From NCBI GenBank assembly GCA_027064085.1, contig JAMOQH010000157.1:1-64000 (forward strand): a stretch of DNA of 64,000 nucleotides, written 5' to 3'. Shown here one piece after another: positions 42,875 to 52,543 of the stretch. The position numbers and the translations under genes were made by a program. Every line of letters begins with the position of its first letter. Positions within the stretch are counted from its first letter, which is position 1. The DNA is from a bacterium. Its GTDB lineage: Bacteria > UBP6 > JAFGXH01. A model generated the notes under the pieces. That model was not told the origin of the DNA. It worked only from the letters and a program-made list of their open reading frames with translations, and did not search any database.

Positions 42875-42939
42875 AAAAAAGAAAAGCTTTGCTTTTACTT
42901 TTTTCAGTGTAAAAGACCTATAAAGCCAATGCTTTGGCT
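42875..42939. terminator. Hairpins between convergent genes, likely bidirectional termination
   Basis: 42875-42904 forms AAAAAAG-AAAAGC-TTT-GCTTTT-a-CTTTTTT, a 13-bp stem with one bulged A, flanked by A and T runs and so usable in both directions. 42924-42939 is AGCCAA-TGCT-TTGGCT. Both lie between the PLP enzyme gene and the 3' end of glgB. Confidence 0.6.
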
Positions 42940-42972
42940 AGGGCTTTGAAACTGCACTAAAAAAACGAAAAA

Positions 42973-45165
42973 CTACTTAATAGGCTTTAAAATTAAAGCT
43001 CCTAATGGTGGTAAAGTTAACTCTATAGCATACGGATTTTCTTGCCAAAACATTTTAACAGGTTTTAAAGGAAGCGGGGCTCCAATATTACTGCCACCAT
43101 AATATTCACTATCTGAATTAAAAATTATTTCGTATTCACAATTTTCAGGAACACCAATTTTATAACTATCCCTAACAACAGGAGTAAAATTTAAAATTGT
43201 AATAGTGTAATTATCTTCATCCTTTCCTTTTCTTATGTATGAAACAATGCTATTATCGCTATCATTAAAATCAATCCATTGAAACCCGTCATGTGAAAAA
43301 TCTACTTCAAAAAGAGATGGATTTTCTTTATAAACTCTATGTAAATCTTTAACAAAATAATTAAATTTTCTATATCTTTCTTCTTCAAGTTGATACCAAT
43401 CTAACTCTCTATCATGATTCCATTCTCTCCATTGTGCGATATCCATTCCCATAAAAGTTAATTTTTTGCCTGGATGAGTAAACATATATGTGTATAACAA
43501 TCTTAAATTTGCCATCTTTTGCCATGTATCACCAGACATTTTTTCAATTAATGAACCTTTACCATGAACAACTTCATCATGTGATAATGCAAGAACAAAG
43601 TTTTCGCTAAAAGCATACCATAAAGAAAAGGTCAAAGAGCCTTGATTGTATTTTCTGTAAATAGAATCCTGTTTCATATAATCTAAAATATCATGCATCC
43701 ATCCCATATTCCACTTATATCCAAAACCTAGTCCTCCTGCATATATAGGCTTTGAAACAGATGGCCAAGATGTAGATTCTTCGGCAATAGTAACAATATC
43801 ACTAAACTGCATATAAACAGTTTCATTTAATCTTTTTAAAAATTCAATAGCTTCAATATTTTCTCTTCCACCAAACTTATTAGGAATCCATTCTCCTTCA
43901 TTTCTAGAATAATCTAAGTACAACATAGATGCTACAGCATCTACTCTTAATCCATCTATATGATATTTATCTAACCAAAATAATGCATTTGAGATTAAAA
44001 AATTTCTTACTTCATATCTTCCAAAATTAAAGATTTTTGTTCCCCAATCTTTATGCTCTCCTAGCCTTGGATCTGAATGCTCATACAGAGCAGTTCCATC
44101 AAATAGTGAAAGAGCATGCTCATCTTTAGGAAAATGTGCAGGAACCCAATCTAAGATTACTCCAATATCATTTTGATGCATAATATCAACAAAATAAGCA
44201 AAATCTTCTGGATTCCCATACCTAGATGTAGGAGCAAAATAACCCGTTACTTGATAACCCCATGATGCAAAAAATGGATGTTCTGCAATAGGCAGTAATT
44301 CAATATGAGTATAACCCATTGATTTTATGTACTCAACTAATGGATCTGCAATTTCTCTATATGACAAATATCTATTATTCTCTCCTCGCTTCCAAGAACC
44401 AATGTGAAGTTCGTAAATAGATATAGGGGCGTTTAATGCATTTTTTTCTTTTCTTGTTTTCATCCATAATTCATCTTTCCAATTGTGTTTATCAGAGTTA
44501 TAAACAATTGATGCTGTTTTAGGTGCAGATTCAATAAAAAAAGAATATGGGTCTTGTTTTAAAAGAGTTTGATTATTTTGTGTTTTAATTTCATATTTAT
44601 ATAATTCTCCCTCAATTAACCCTGGTATAAAAATTTCCCAAAAGCCATTCATATTTCTCATTTGATGAATTCTGCCATCCCAATGATTAAAATTACCAAC
44701 AACACTAACCATCTTAGCATTAGGAGCCCATACAGCAAAGTAAACTCCAGTTATTTTATTTACTTCTTTAGTGTGAGCACCTAATATTTCATAGGATTTA
44801 TAATGATTACCCTCTGATAAAAGATGCAAATCTATTTCTCCCATAATAGGTAAAAAATGATATGGGTCATCAAATTGCCATGAATGTCCTTCAAAGTTTA
44901 TTACTTCAAATTTATAATCAAAAAACTTCTTTCTTCTTTTAAACTCAATTTCAAAAAAACCTCTTTCATCTGTTTGAACCATTTTATGCTTTTTAGATGT
45001 TTTCCTGTCAATAACAAAAGCCTGCTCAATTCTTGGTAAAAATAATCTTACAACAAGTCCCTGTCTTTTTGTCTCATTAATATAATGAATGCCTAAAACA
45101 GAGAAAACATCCCCGCACTCTAAGTTCATTAAATTTTGTATTTTCTTTATATTTTCTTTACCCAT
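42973..45165 (-). CDS. glgB: 1,4-alpha-glucan branching enzyme
   Basis: About 730-aa GH13 enzyme that makes alpha-1,6 branches in glycogen. An extra N-terminal beta domain (about 1-130) precedes the CBM48 module ([20 protein letters not shown]). Numbering from a GTG three codons earlier, the nucleophile is Asp412 (DGLRVDAV) and the acid Glu465 (IAEEST), 53 residues apart as in E. coli; [13 protein letters not shown] carries the third carboxylate. The C-terminal all-beta domain is present. The ATG at 45165 has GGGGTG seven bases upstream, so I prefer it to the GTG at 45174. No other glycogen gene is adjacent. Confidence 0.95.
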   Translation of the reverse strand: MGKENIKKIQNLMNLECGDVFSVLGIHYINETKRQGLVVRLFLPRIEQAFVIDRKTSKKHKMVQTDERGFFEIEFKRRKKFFDYKFEVINFEGHSWQFDDPYHFLPIMGEIDLHLLSEGNHYKSYEILGAHTKEVNKITGVYFAVWAPNAKMVSVVGNFNHWDGRIHQMRNMNGFWEIFIPGLIEGELYKYEIKTQNNQTLLKQDPYSFFIESAPKTASIVYNSDKHNWKDELWMKTRKEKNALNAPISIYELHIGSWKRGENNRYLSYREIADPLVEYIKSMGYTHIELLPIAEHPFFASWGYQVTGYFAPTSRYGNPEDFAYFVDIMHQNDIGVILDWVPAHFPKDEHALSLFDGTALYEHSDPRLGEHKDWGTKIFNFGRYEVRNFLISNALFWLDKYHIDGLRVDAVASMLYLDYSRNEGEWIPNKFGGRENIEAIEFLKRLNETVYMQFSDIVTIAEESTSWPSVSKPIYAGGLGFGYKWNMGWMHDILDYMKQDSIYRKYNQGSLTFSLWYAFSENFVLALSHDEVVHGKGSLIEKMSGDTWQKMANLRLLYTYMFTHPGKKLTFMGMDIAQWREWNHDRELDWYQLEEERYRKFNYFVKDLHRVYKENPSLFEVDFSHDGFQWIDFNDSDNSIVSYIRKGKDEDNYTITILNFTPVVRDSYKIGVPENCEYEIIFNSDSEYYGGSNIGAPLPLKPVKMFWQENPYAIELTLPPLGALILKPIK

Positions 45166-45255
45166 TATGTTCACCCCAAAAATTAAGTACTACATTATAA
45201 ACATTTTACTAACATTTAACAAATATTTAAATATTTTATAAGTTTTTTACAAAAC

Positions 45256-45284
45256 TTGAATATTGGAAAAAATAATGCTATAGT
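45256..45284 (+). promoter_or_regulatory. Promoter of the lipoprotein-rpoN unit
   Basis: TTGAAT (45256-45261), 17 bp, TATAGT (45279-45284), with TG one base before the -10. Transcription near 45291 makes the ATG at 45293 unlikely and supports the one at 45311. Confidence 0.7.
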
Positions 45285-45310
45285 AGAAATGAATGATGGC
45301 TAGGAATAAA

Positions 45311-45703
45311 ATGAAATATTTTTTAATAACAATTATAATAATATTATTTTTGGCATGTAATGCTAGTACAAAAAAAATTGAATTTACTAAACACTATCCT
45401 GATAATTACAATGCATTTATTAGGTGGAAAAGATTTGATAATTTAAAGGTATTTCTCAAAGCAGAAGACTATAAAACTTTAGATAAAATCAAAAAGAAAT
45501 ATAAAAACAGCACTGTAAACTCATATAAATTAATTTTAATGAAAAAAATAAATAAAGATGAGTATAAAGTGATTATAGAAAGAGAAGAGGTTATTCTTCC
45601 TTCAAATACCTTAAAAACTAATAGGTACATTCAATATTGGAATTTTAATAAAGAATTAAAACTATGGAAAATAGAGAAAGAAATAGAAGATAAGGAGGAC
45701 TAA
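45311..45703 (+). CDS. Small lipoprotein upstream of rpoN
   Basis: 130 aa from the ATG at 45311, which has TAGGA five bases upstream. The lipobox is LFLAC (Cys16 from this start). The mature part is Lys-rich and mixed: YPDNYNAFIRWKRFDNLKVF, then LILMKKINKDEYKVIIEREEV and YIQYWNFNKELKLWKIEKE. The closing pattern resembles small NTF2- or immunity-like folds seen in many lipoproteins. Its stop overlaps the rpoN start (TAATG), so rpoN translation is coupled to it. Function unknown. Confidence 0.72.
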   Translation: MKYFLITIIIILFLACNASTKKIEFTKHYPDNYNAFIRWKRFDNLKVFLKAEDYKTLDKIKKKYKNSTVNSYKLILMKKINKDEYKVIIEREEVILPSNTLKTNRYIQYWNFNKELKLWKIEKEIEDKED

Positions 45704-47259
45704 TGGAATTAGGACTACAACAAAAACTGGCTCTAAAACAAAAAATTACTCCACAAATGATACAATCCGTAACATTTCTTCAATATAATTTAACTGACTT
45801 AAATCAAGAGATTGATAAACAAGTTGAAGAAAATGTCCTACTAGAAAAAGAAACTCATGAAATATACTCAGAAGAAATAAATACTATTAATAGTTCAATA
45901 CCTGAAACAGAAAAAGAATTTCCCATAGAAACTGCTAAACTAGAGGAAATAGAAAAAAAAAATGAGTTTAGTATTGAAGACTGGAAGGCTCACTATGAAA
46001 ATGGAGGGCAAACCTTTGAAGGATATAAAACAAGAAACTCTGATTATGATGACTTGTATGATCCAGATAAAAAAGGCAAAAATACCAAAACATTAAAGTC
46101 TCACCTTCTTGAACAAGCAAATATTCACCTTAAAGATGAATTTGATAGAAAAATTGCAGAATTATTAGTAGAAAATATAAATTATGATGGTTTCTTAGAT
46201 GAAACAATAACTATTTATAGTGATAAACTTAATGATAAAAAAGAAAGAGAAATAATAAAACAGGAAAATATTTTTGACCACATAATAAATAAAATAAATA
46301 AAATTTATAATAAAATTTATAATAATGATATTATTGAAGAAGATGATATTCAGGATGTTTTAAATAAAATCTATACATTTGACCCTATTGGTTGTGGAGC
46401 TTTTAGCAAAATAGAATCACTATACATCCAGGCTAAACTTTACAACTATCCATCTTATGTTATTGATATAATAAAAAATGACTTGGAACTTCTTGCTGAT
46501 AATAAAATTAAAGAGTTAAAAGAAAAGTATAATATTCCTGATAGCAAACTAATAAAAGCAATAAAATTAATTAAAAAACTAGAACCCATTCCCGGAAGAC
46601 AGTTTTATCCTGAAGAACCTCAAAATATTGAACCAGAAATTAGATTAATCAAAGAAGGAAATAATTATAGAGTTGAATTAATCAAAGAGAGAATCCCCTC
46701 CCTAAGAATTAGTAATCACTATAGAAAACAACTAATGGACCCAAATACGGACAAAGAAACAAGAGAATATATAGAAGAAAAAATACAAGCGGCAATTCAT
46801 ATTATAAATGCAATAAAACAAAGAAAAAAAACAATAATTCGGGTTATGGAAGTTATTATAAAAATACAAAAAGACTTTTTTGATAATAGTGGAAACTATG
46901 ATTTTTTTAAAGCAATTACTTTAAAAGATGTCGCTCAGGAGCTTGAACTAGACGAATCAACAATTAGTCGAGCTACTTCAGGTAAATATTTAATATCAGA
47001 TATTGGTATATATGAATTAAAACACTTCTTTTCAACATCGGTAAAAGTTATAGGAGGAGAAAACCAATCTATGATGCAAGTTAAAAACTTAATAAAAAAA
47101 ATCATAGATAATGAAGATAAAAAGAAGCCTTTGTCTGATGCTAAAATATCTAAAATATTAAAAGAAGAACATAATCTTAATATATTAAGAAAAACTATTG
47201 GTAATTATAGAAAATATCTAGACATTCCTTCTACAACAAAAAGAAAAAAAATATTATAA
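45703..47259 (+). CDS. rpoN: RNA polymerase sigma-54 factor
   Basis: 518 aa. Region I is the Gln/Leu-rich N-terminus (LGLQQKLALKQKITPQMIQS) needed for activator response. Region II is acidic and fairly long. The core-binding region and helix-turn-helix follow (LKDVAQELELDESTISRATS, with ELKHFFSTS). The RpoN box at the end reads LRKTIGNYRKYL against the usual ARRTVAKYREML, so the box is diverged, with the usual Lys before Tyr replaced by Asn. AAGGAGG is placed optimally before the ATG. It is unusual for rpoN to be led by a lipoprotein gene rather than lptB, hpf or ptsN. Sigma54 activators are not in the window. Confidence 0.95.
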   Translation: MELGLQQKLALKQKITPQMIQSVTFLQYNLTDLNQEIDKQVEENVLLEKETHEIYSEEINTINSSIPETEKEFPIETAKLEEIEKKNEFSIEDWKAHYENGGQTFEGYKTRNSDYDDLYDPDKKGKNTKTLKSHLLEQANIHLKDEFDRKIAELLVENINYDGFLDETITIYSDKLNDKKEREIIKQENIFDHIINKINKIYNKIYNNDIIEEDDIQDVLNKIYTFDPIGCGAFSKIESLYIQAKLYNYPSYVIDIIKNDLELLADNKIKELKEKYNIPDSKLIKAIKLIKKLEPIPGRQFYPEEPQNIEPEIRLIKEGNNYRVELIKERIPSLRISNHYRKQLMDPNTDKETREYIEEKIQAAIHIINAIKQRKKTIIRVMEVIIKIQKDFFDNSGNYDFFKAITLKDVAQELELDESTISRATSGKYLISDIGIYELKHFFSTSVKVIGGENQSMMQVKNLIKKIIDNEDKKKPLSDAKISKILKEEHNLNILRKTIGNYRKYLDIPSTTKRKKIL

Positions 47260-47325
47260 ACAGTTAATATTCAAATAGTGTAACGATTCAGGTTAATTTT
47301 TTATTTTTTAGTAAAACTCATTTTA

Positions 47326-47664
47326 TTACTTCTTTTCTTTCTTTTGGCATTCATCAAAAATTTTAGCTTTCATCAAACAATCAATTTTTTCACTGCTATA
47401 AAACAAACTACATTCTGTTTCTAGATTTTTAACTTTTTTAAATTTTTCTGATATTTTTTTACATTTTCTAGATTTTTCTTGTTGATGACATTTTTTAGTT
47501 TCTTTATCAGTTTTAGCATTTATCAGGCAGGTTATTAAATCTCCGGAGTCTCCTTCTCCTATTAAGCAACCTCCATCTTTTTTATCAGGTATTACTGTAT
47601 CGCAATCTGCACTGTAAATTGTGATACTTAATAATATTAAAATCAAAAGTGATAAAAACTTCAT
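47326..47664 (-). CDS. Small secreted 8-cysteine protein
   Basis: 112 aa with a signal peptide (cut after IYSA, residue 19). The mature protein is 93 aa, Lys-rich, with eight cysteines, enough for four disulphides: ADC, GGC, ITC, KKC, RKC, TEC, IDC and DEC. The spacing resembles tandem 'CL..A.....C' helical pairs (LITCLINAKTDKETKKCHQQ, IDCLMKAKIFDECQ), similar in style to small Cys-rich repeats in deltaproteobacterial secreted proteins. No family assigned. It starts 8 bp after the RNA methyltransferase stop, so the two may be co-transcribed. Confidence 0.7.
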   Translation of the reverse strand: MKFLSLLILILLSITIYSADCDTVIPDKKDGGCLIGEGDSGDLITCLINAKTDKETKKCHQQEKSRKCKKISEKFKKVKNLETECSLFYSSEKIDCLMKAKIFDECQKKEKK

Positions 47665-47672
47665 AATTCCTC

Positions 47673-48794
47673 CTATATTATCCCATGATAGATATTTAAC
47701 AATATTCCACCATTTTTTATTTTTAAATTGTCCTTTTTTAATTTATTGAATTTATGATTTCTAGAAACTAAAATTAAATATTCCCAGTTTTTAAAATCTT
47801 TTAATAATTTATGTTCTATTTCTTTATAAAAATCTACTTCCACCTTAATCCTTTTATTATAGGGTAAGTTCATAACAATAAATCCACTTTCTTTTGACGG
47901 AGTGATATTTAAAAAATTCTCTTTTTTTGCTTTTATTCCATTAAAAATTGATAAATTTTCATTTGAAACCTTAACTGAAGCTTCTTCTAGGTCTGATGGC
48001 ATAATGTTTTTAATATTATAATTAAGATTTTTGGTATATTTATTTTTTAGAAAATTAAATGTTTTTTCTTTAAAATTAACCCAGTTCATAAAATTAAATT
48101 CTCTATTAAATCCAGGAATTATATCATTTTTTATCATAGATGCTTCTATGGAAAATGTTGCACTTCCACACATAGGGTCAAGTAAATATTTATTTTTATC
48201 CCAGTACTTTAATAACAGGGCCGCCGCAATATTTTCTCTTATTGGAGCTTTTGAAGTTTTCTTTTTTATATTCCTTTTATATAAAAAATCTCCACTAGCA
48301 TCAAGGCTAATTGTTATTTCATTATCTTCTATTCTAACATATAGTTTTTCTTGAGATTTTTTATCCAAAATATAATTAAAGTCATTTTTTTTACCAAAAC
48401 TTAAGATTTCTTTAGCAAGAAACTCTTTTACCATATCTGTATGATATAACTTAGAGCTTTTTGAGCTTACTATAATATCAAAATTAGTGTCTTTAGGCCA
48501 AAACAAGCAAAAATCTAGCCTTGTTAAAGCTTTTTTTATTTCAGAGAGGTGAGTTGCTTTAAAAGTTGCTAACCTGAAAAGAATTTTAGTTGCAACTCTT
48601 GTTTTTAGTGATAAATCATATAAAACATCAAGCTTTCCCTTTACCTCTAAACCTCCATTTGTTTCTTTTGTAGTGTTATATCCGAAAGATATGATTTCAT
48701 TTTTTAGAATTGATTCTAGGCCAGGCTGTACAATTAAGAAATAATTATGTTCTTTACTCCATATTTTTTGTTTAATTTTTCTTTCAATATTCAT
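47673..48794 (-). CDS. THUMP-domain class I SAM-dependent RNA methyltransferase
   Basis: 373 aa, RlmL/YpsC (COG0116) type. The N-terminus FLIVQPGLESILKNEIISFG is the ferredoxin-like part, followed by a THUMP domain (about 60-165) for RNA binding. The methyltransferase domain shows APIRENIAAALLLKYW, LLDPMCGSATFSIEASMI (SAM-binding) and, as motif IV, VMNLPYNKRI in place of the usual NPPYGER. Members N2-methylate guanosine in 23S rRNA (G2445-like). The start overlaps the end of the DUF364 gene by 11 bp. Confidence 0.9.
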   Translation of the reverse strand: MNIERKIKQKIWSKEHNYFLIVQPGLESILKNEIISFGYNTTKETNGGLEVKGKLDVLYDLSLKTRVATKILFRLATFKATHLSEIKKALTRLDFCLFWPKDTNFDIIVSSKSSKLYHTDMVKEFLAKEILSFGKKNDFNYILDKKSQEKLYVRIEDNEITISLDASGDFLYKRNIKKKTSKAPIRENIAAALLLKYWDKNKYLLDPMCGSATFSIEASMIKNDIIPGFNREFNFMNWVNFKEKTFNFLKNKYTKNLNYNIKNIMPSDLEEASVKVSNENLSIFNGIKAKKENFLNITPSKESGFIVMNLPYNKRIKVEVDFYKEIEHKLLKDFKNWEYLILVSRNHKFNKLKKDNLKIKNGGILLNIYHGII

Positions 48795-49488
48795 CTTTTA
48801 TAATAGAGATAGATTCTCTTCCTTTTAAATTTTTAAAACCTTTACCTTCTTTAATACCATTAATAAATAAATCTTTATCTTTTATTATTGTTCCACTGAT
48901 AATATCTATTCCATAATCAAACAGTATCGGGCTTAGAGGAGTAGAGGGACCAAGTAATATAATTTTAGTTTTATTGGTTTTATATTTTACTAATTCTTCA
49001 AATGTATGATTAATTAAAGTTGTTGCTGTTATTGCTAGTATATCTAATTCATTTATGTAGTTTTTTAGATATTTTGAATGATACTCTCCTTTTTGTGGAA
49101 ATAGTTCAAAAACATATAGCTTATTTATTTGATGTTTTAATTTTTTTATAAACGGAAAGCGTCCAACGACCCCAACATTATTATAATTTGGTAATAAATC
49201 ATAGGCATTTATTTTTTTTAATTTTAAATTATCTCTATTTAATGCCGAATTTATTGTGGCAATGCCTATTGAGGCTTCCAATTCGTTATCTGATAGAGCA
49301 AGTTTAGCTACTTTCTTAGCGGAATTACCAATAATATCAATATTATTATATGGTTTTCTGTATGCTGGTTTTAAAGTTGAAGAAATTCCACAGTATTTAC
49401 TTTCTATTATTGTTTCAAAAACTCCAACAAGGCTATCTTTTATTTCGTAGTCTTCAATATTTTCTATTAACTTGTTTAAAATTTCCAT
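48784..49488 (-). CDS. DUF364/DUF4213 Rossmann-fold protein (putative heavy-metal chelatase-like)
   Basis: 234 aa from the ATG at 49488, which has GGGA six bases upstream; further upstream codons to 49518 lack an ATG with a ribosome binding site. N-terminal DUF4213 part: YCGISSTLKPAYRKP, LALSDNELEASIGIATINSAL. C-terminal DUF364 part: VGVVGRFPFIKKL, YVFELFPQKGEYH, DILAITATTLINHTFEELV and ILLGPSTPLSPILFDYGID. The family has an enolase-N-like plus Rossmann structure and is annotated as a possible metal-chelating protein; activity is not established. Overlaps the RNA methyltransferase gene by 11 bp. Confidence 0.85.
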   Translation of the reverse strand: MEILNKLIENIEDYEIKDSLVGVFETIIESKYCGISSTLKPAYRKPYNNIDIIGNSAKKVAKLALSDNELEASIGIATINSALNRDNLKLKKINAYDLLPNYNNVGVVGRFPFIKKLKHQINKLYVFELFPQKGEYHSKYLKNYINELDILAITATTLINHTFEELVKYKTNKTKIILLGPSTPLSPILFDYGIDIISGTIIKDKDLFINGIKEGKGFKNLKGRESISIIKDEY

Positions 49489-49532
49489 ATTTCCCAATAT
49501 AAAAATTATATATAGCACATTTTTAAAAAAAA

Positions 49533-49561
49533 TTGTATATTTGTTTTTCTTATTATATAAT
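49533..49561 (+). promoter_or_regulatory. Promoter of the unknown-HDOD pair
   Basis: TTGTAT (49533-49538), 17 bp, TATAAT (49556-49561), 25 bp before the ATG at 49586. Confidence 0.65.
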
Positions 49562-49585
49562 AAAATGGTTTAAAATGGAGGCGTT

Positions 49586-50224
49586 ATGATTTTTAGAAAA
49601 GAAGAGTATAATAAAATAACGGCAATTCTTTTATTTCCTGAAAATCAAATTTGGAAAGATATTTTATATATTTTTACTCAAGAGCAAGAAAATCTAGAAA
49701 CAGATATTGATAAGATATCAAATGTTTCTTTAGATACCATTGATGAATTAGAAAATGTAATTTTTTATAAAATTGAAAAATTTAATGGTGATCAGGATAT
49801 TAAGTTATTTGAAATTGCTAAATATGTAATTAAATTTGTTGTTGAATTAGAAGAGTTTTTTGATACAGAACTTGAAAAGTCATGTCCTGAAGTAAGAATA
49901 ATATATAATATGATATTTAAAATAGGGATTGATACAATAAAGCAAAAAAGTTTTAAGAAAATAAGAGAAGTTGTTGAAAAGCAAGTAGAGTTAGAAATAC
50001 AAGGTAATCATAATCCTAGTACAATCACTGCATTAAATTGTATTATTAATGCTACTGATAAAAACTTTAAATCTGCTTCATTTCATTCTATAAAAGAGGC
50101 TGTTAATACTTGGATACCATATTTTATACAAGAATATTCAAGTTTTGGTCATGAAGACATAAATTTAATTATAAAAGCTTTAAAGTTTACATTTTTAAAA
50201 TCAATTATACCATTTTTAATATAA
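49586..50224 (+). CDS. Unknown all-helical protein next to an HDOD gene
   Basis: 212 aa, soluble, predicted all-alpha (for example IWKDILYIFTQEQENLETDI, LFEIAKYVIKFVVELEEFFD, HSIKEAVNTWIPYFIQEYSSFG). No family recognised. GGAGG lies five bases before the ATG. The HDOD gene follows 55 bp later with no visible promoter between them, so they are probably one unit, and the protein may be a partner or regulator of the HDOD protein. Confidence 0.7.
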   Translation: MIFRKEEYNKITAILLFPENQIWKDILYIFTQEQENLETDIDKISNVSLDTIDELENVIFYKIEKFNGDQDIKLFEIAKYVIKFVVELEEFFDTELEKSCPEVRIIYNMIFKIGIDTIKQKSFKKIREVVEKQVELEIQGNHNPSTITALNCIINATDKNFKSASFHSIKEAVNTWIPYFIQEYSSFGHEDINLIIKALKFTFLKSIIPFLI

Positions 50225-50279
50225 ATATTTTGATTTTATCATAAAAATTCCGAGAACATATTGTTGAGAAGGAGGTTTT

Positions 50280-51305
50280 ATGAAAAATTTAATTAATGAT
50301 TTAGACCCAAATAAAAAAAATAAAAATTTATTATCCAAAGTGCTAGGTTTTATTAAAAATATAAATAAACAAGAAGATGAAAGCCAAATTCTTATAGATA
50401 TTGAGAAGTATCATACCCTACAAGAAAATACTTTAAAAAATGCAAAAATTCCTATAGAAAAATTATTTCTTGACTACATTAAAACAAAATCACAAGAAGA
50501 AAGTTTTGATGTTCCTTCTTTTCCAAATATTATACTAGAATTAAATAAAGCAGTTGCAAACCCAAATAGTACTTTTTTGGTATTTTCTGATATAATTAAA
50601 CTAGACCCATCTTTAACTCTTAAAATCTTAAAACTTGCAAATTCTCCTATTTATAAAAAAAATAAAGATATTGTAAACCTGGAAGATGCCATTGGATTAA
50701 TTGGCCTAAAAGCGACTAAAAACTTAATTTTAGCTGTAATAATGAAGGGAAGTTTATTTAAATCAGGATATTCTGAAAAAATTGCTCAAAAATTTTTTAA
50801 GGATGCACTTTTAACTGCTATTATTGCAGAAAATTTTGCAAAATTGCAACAACTAAATGAAAGTTTTTTATATACATTGGCATTGTTACATAATATTGGT
50901 GGAATTGTAGCATTAAATTTAGCAAGTAATTTTATTAAAGAAAACAATATTGAATTATCTGAAAATGAATTAATTTTAAGAATTATAAAAAAATTTCAAC
51001 TTCAGTTAACAAAAACAATTTTAAAAAAATGGAAATTTAATGATTTATATATTAAGGCTGTTGTTAATCAAGATGAGGAAAAAGAAGAAAAAGATAATGT
51101 ATTATCAAAAATTTTATATTTCTCTCAAACAGTGTCTAAATCTTTACTTTCAGGAGGCTTAAAGTCTTTAGATAAAGAAGGTTTAACGATATTTTATGAT
51201 GAAACACTTAAAAATGCCAAATTAAAAATATTCTCAAGAACAGCAAGAATTATCATGAATGAATCTATAAGAGAGTTTGAAGTGGTTTCCAGATTTATTT
51301 CTTAA
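50280..51305 (+). CDS. HDOD-domain signalling protein
   Basis: 341 aa. After an 80-residue variable N-terminus, the HDOD domain runs from about 80 to 280: VPSFPNIILELNKAVANPNS, VFSDIIKLDPSLTLKILKLANSPIY, LEDAIGLIGLKATKNLILAVI and LALLHNIGGIVALNLA. HDOD is an HD-like domain usually lacking phosphohydrolase residues; here the second motif is HNIG rather than HD.G, so hydrolysis is unlikely. HDOD proteins commonly act in c-di-GMP, chemotaxis or stress signalling. GAAGGAGG precedes the ATG. Its 3' end overlaps ispD on the other strand by 11 bp. Confidence 0.9.
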   Translation: MKNLINDLDPNKKNKNLLSKVLGFIKNINKQEDESQILIDIEKYHTLQENTLKNAKIPIEKLFLDYIKTKSQEESFDVPSFPNIILELNKAVANPNSTFLVFSDIIKLDPSLTLKILKLANSPIYKKNKDIVNLEDAIGLIGLKATKNLILAVIMKGSLFKSGYSEKIAQKFFKDALLTAIIAENFAKLQQLNESFLYTLALLHNIGGIVALNLASNFIKENNIELSENELILRIIKKFQLQLTKTILKKWKFNDLYIKAVVNQDEEKEEKDNVLSKILYFSQTVSKSLLSGGLKSLDKEGLTIFYDETLKNAKLKIFSRTARIIMNESIREFEVVSRFIS

Positions 51306-51972
51306 AGTATTTTTGAATTAGAAATTCAGCATAATCCAAATCATTTTGAGTTGTTATTTTTATATTATTTTTTTCTCCTTCAATGTAGAAAACTTGTTCT
51401 TTAATATTTTCAACTAATTCAGAATCATCAAAGTTAATGTTTTTAAGATTAATATTAGAGTATGCTTTTTTTATTATATTAGTATGGAATCCTTGTGGTG
51501 TTTGTACGGAAATAAGGTTTTCTCGGTTTATGGTATTTATTATTTGATTATTTTTTACTTTTTTTATTGTATTTGTTAGTTTTAATGCAGGAATTATCGC
51601 ATTATGTATTTTTAATGCCTCTATTACTCTTTTTATAAGTATATTTGTTACAAATGGCCTTGCCCCATCATGAATAAGGGTATATGGATTTTTATTATCT
51701 AGTATTTTTATAGCATTATTTATTGATTCAGCTCTAGAGCTTCCCCCAATTATGGGAATGATTTTATTACTTAATTTTTGATATTTATTTTTATTATATT
51801 CAAACTCCAGTTGTGGCAAAACTAAATAAATTTTATCTACTAATTTAATGTTAATCCAAGTCAATAAGTTCATTTCTAAAATTTCTATCCCTTGTATTTT
51901 TACAAATTGTTTAGGTGTTTTTTCTGAAAACCTTGATCCGCTACCTGCTGCCGGGATAATTAAATTAATCAT
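51295..51972 (-). CDS. ispD: 2-C-methyl-D-erythritol 4-phosphate cytidylyltransferase
   Basis: 225-aa enzyme of the MEP isoprenoid pathway: couples MEP with CTP. The nucleotide-binding IPAAGSGSRFSEKTPKQFV (with the Arg and Lys that bind phosphate), GGSSRAESINNAI, LIHDGARPFV and ENLISVQTPQGF are all present. Length is standard. It starts 5 bp after the carD stop, an arrangement seen in several lineages (carD-ispD), and is likely co-transcribed with it. ispF does not follow. Confidence 0.95.
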   Translation of the reverse strand: MINLIIPAAGSGSRFSEKTPKQFVKIQGIEILEMNLLTWINIKLVDKIYLVLPQLEFEYNKNKYQKLSNKIIPIIGGSSRAESINNAIKILDNKNPYTLIHDGARPFVTNILIKRVIEALKIHNAIIPALKLTNTIKKVKNNQIINTINRENLISVQTPQGFHTNIIKKAYSNINLKNINFDDSELVENIKEQVFYIEGEKNNIKITTQNDLDYAEFLIQKYFKK

Positions 51973-51977
51973 TTATT

Positions 51978-52451
51978 TTACTTTAAGCACTCTTCTAATT
52001 TGATTTCAATTACAGATTTGTTTGAATTATCAGAAACAACTAATTCTTGTATTATTAATTCTTTAGCTTGTTTATATATTTTATCTTCACTAAATGATAA
52101 TTTTTTACTCATTTTAGCAAAGCTTAATTCTTTTAAGATAGTTGCAACATCATAGATTGAGCCGTTTTTAAGTTTTTCAGTATATTCTCTTAATCTTTTA
52201 TTCCAATTACTTTTTTTTATTTCAAAATCTTTATCTCCAAGAAAATCAAAAATTTCTTTAACTTCTGTTTCTGGAATAGGGCGTCTTATTGATGTTTGAT
52301 TACTAGTTGGAACCATAAATTCAACATCTTTATTAAATACTTTTAAAACATAATAATCAAGATTATTCCTTTCTACAATATTAATAATCTCTGCAACTCC
52401 TTGCCCTCTGAATATAACTCTTTCATTTAGTTGGTAATTAGTTTGAAACAT
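51978..52451 (-). CDS. carD: CarD-family transcriptional regulator (CdnL-like)
   Basis: 157 aa from the ATG at 52451, with GGAGG five bases upstream; upstream in-frame codons to 52475 lie almost at the promoter. N-terminal RNA-polymerase-interaction domain (about 1-60): NERVIFRGQGVAEIINIVE, YYVLKVFNKDVEFMVP. The helical C-terminal DNA-binding domain includes SNWNKRLREYTEKLKNGSIYD and LSFAKMSKKLSFSEDKIYKQA. CarD/CdnL stabilises open promoter complexes, chiefly at rRNA promoters. It leads the carD-ispD unit. Confidence 0.93.
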   Translation of the reverse strand: MFQTNYQLNERVIFRGQGVAEIINIVERNNLDYYVLKVFNKDVEFMVPTSNQTSIRRPIPETEVKEIFDFLGDKDFEIKKSNWNKRLREYTEKLKNGSIYDVATILKELSFAKMSKKLSFSEDKIYKQAKELIIQELVVSDNSNKSVIEIKLEECLK

Positions 52452-52475
52452 TAAAGCCTCCATATAATGTACCAT

Positions 52476-52504
52476 ATTCTACTATAAAAATAGAAAAATG
52501 TCAA
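52476..52504 (-). promoter_or_regulatory. Promoter of carD-ispD
   Basis: On the minus strand TTGACA (52504-52499), 17 bp, TAGAAT (52481-52476), about 25 bp before the ATG. Confidence 0.7.
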
Positions 52505-52543
52505 ATCACATTAAATTTTACTAGATTTTTTAAAGATAATCTG

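Noticed and set aside
48031-48354. 107-codon plus-strand frame over the RNA methyltransferase
   Set aside because: No start signal and fully inside a gene with conserved methyltransferase motifs.
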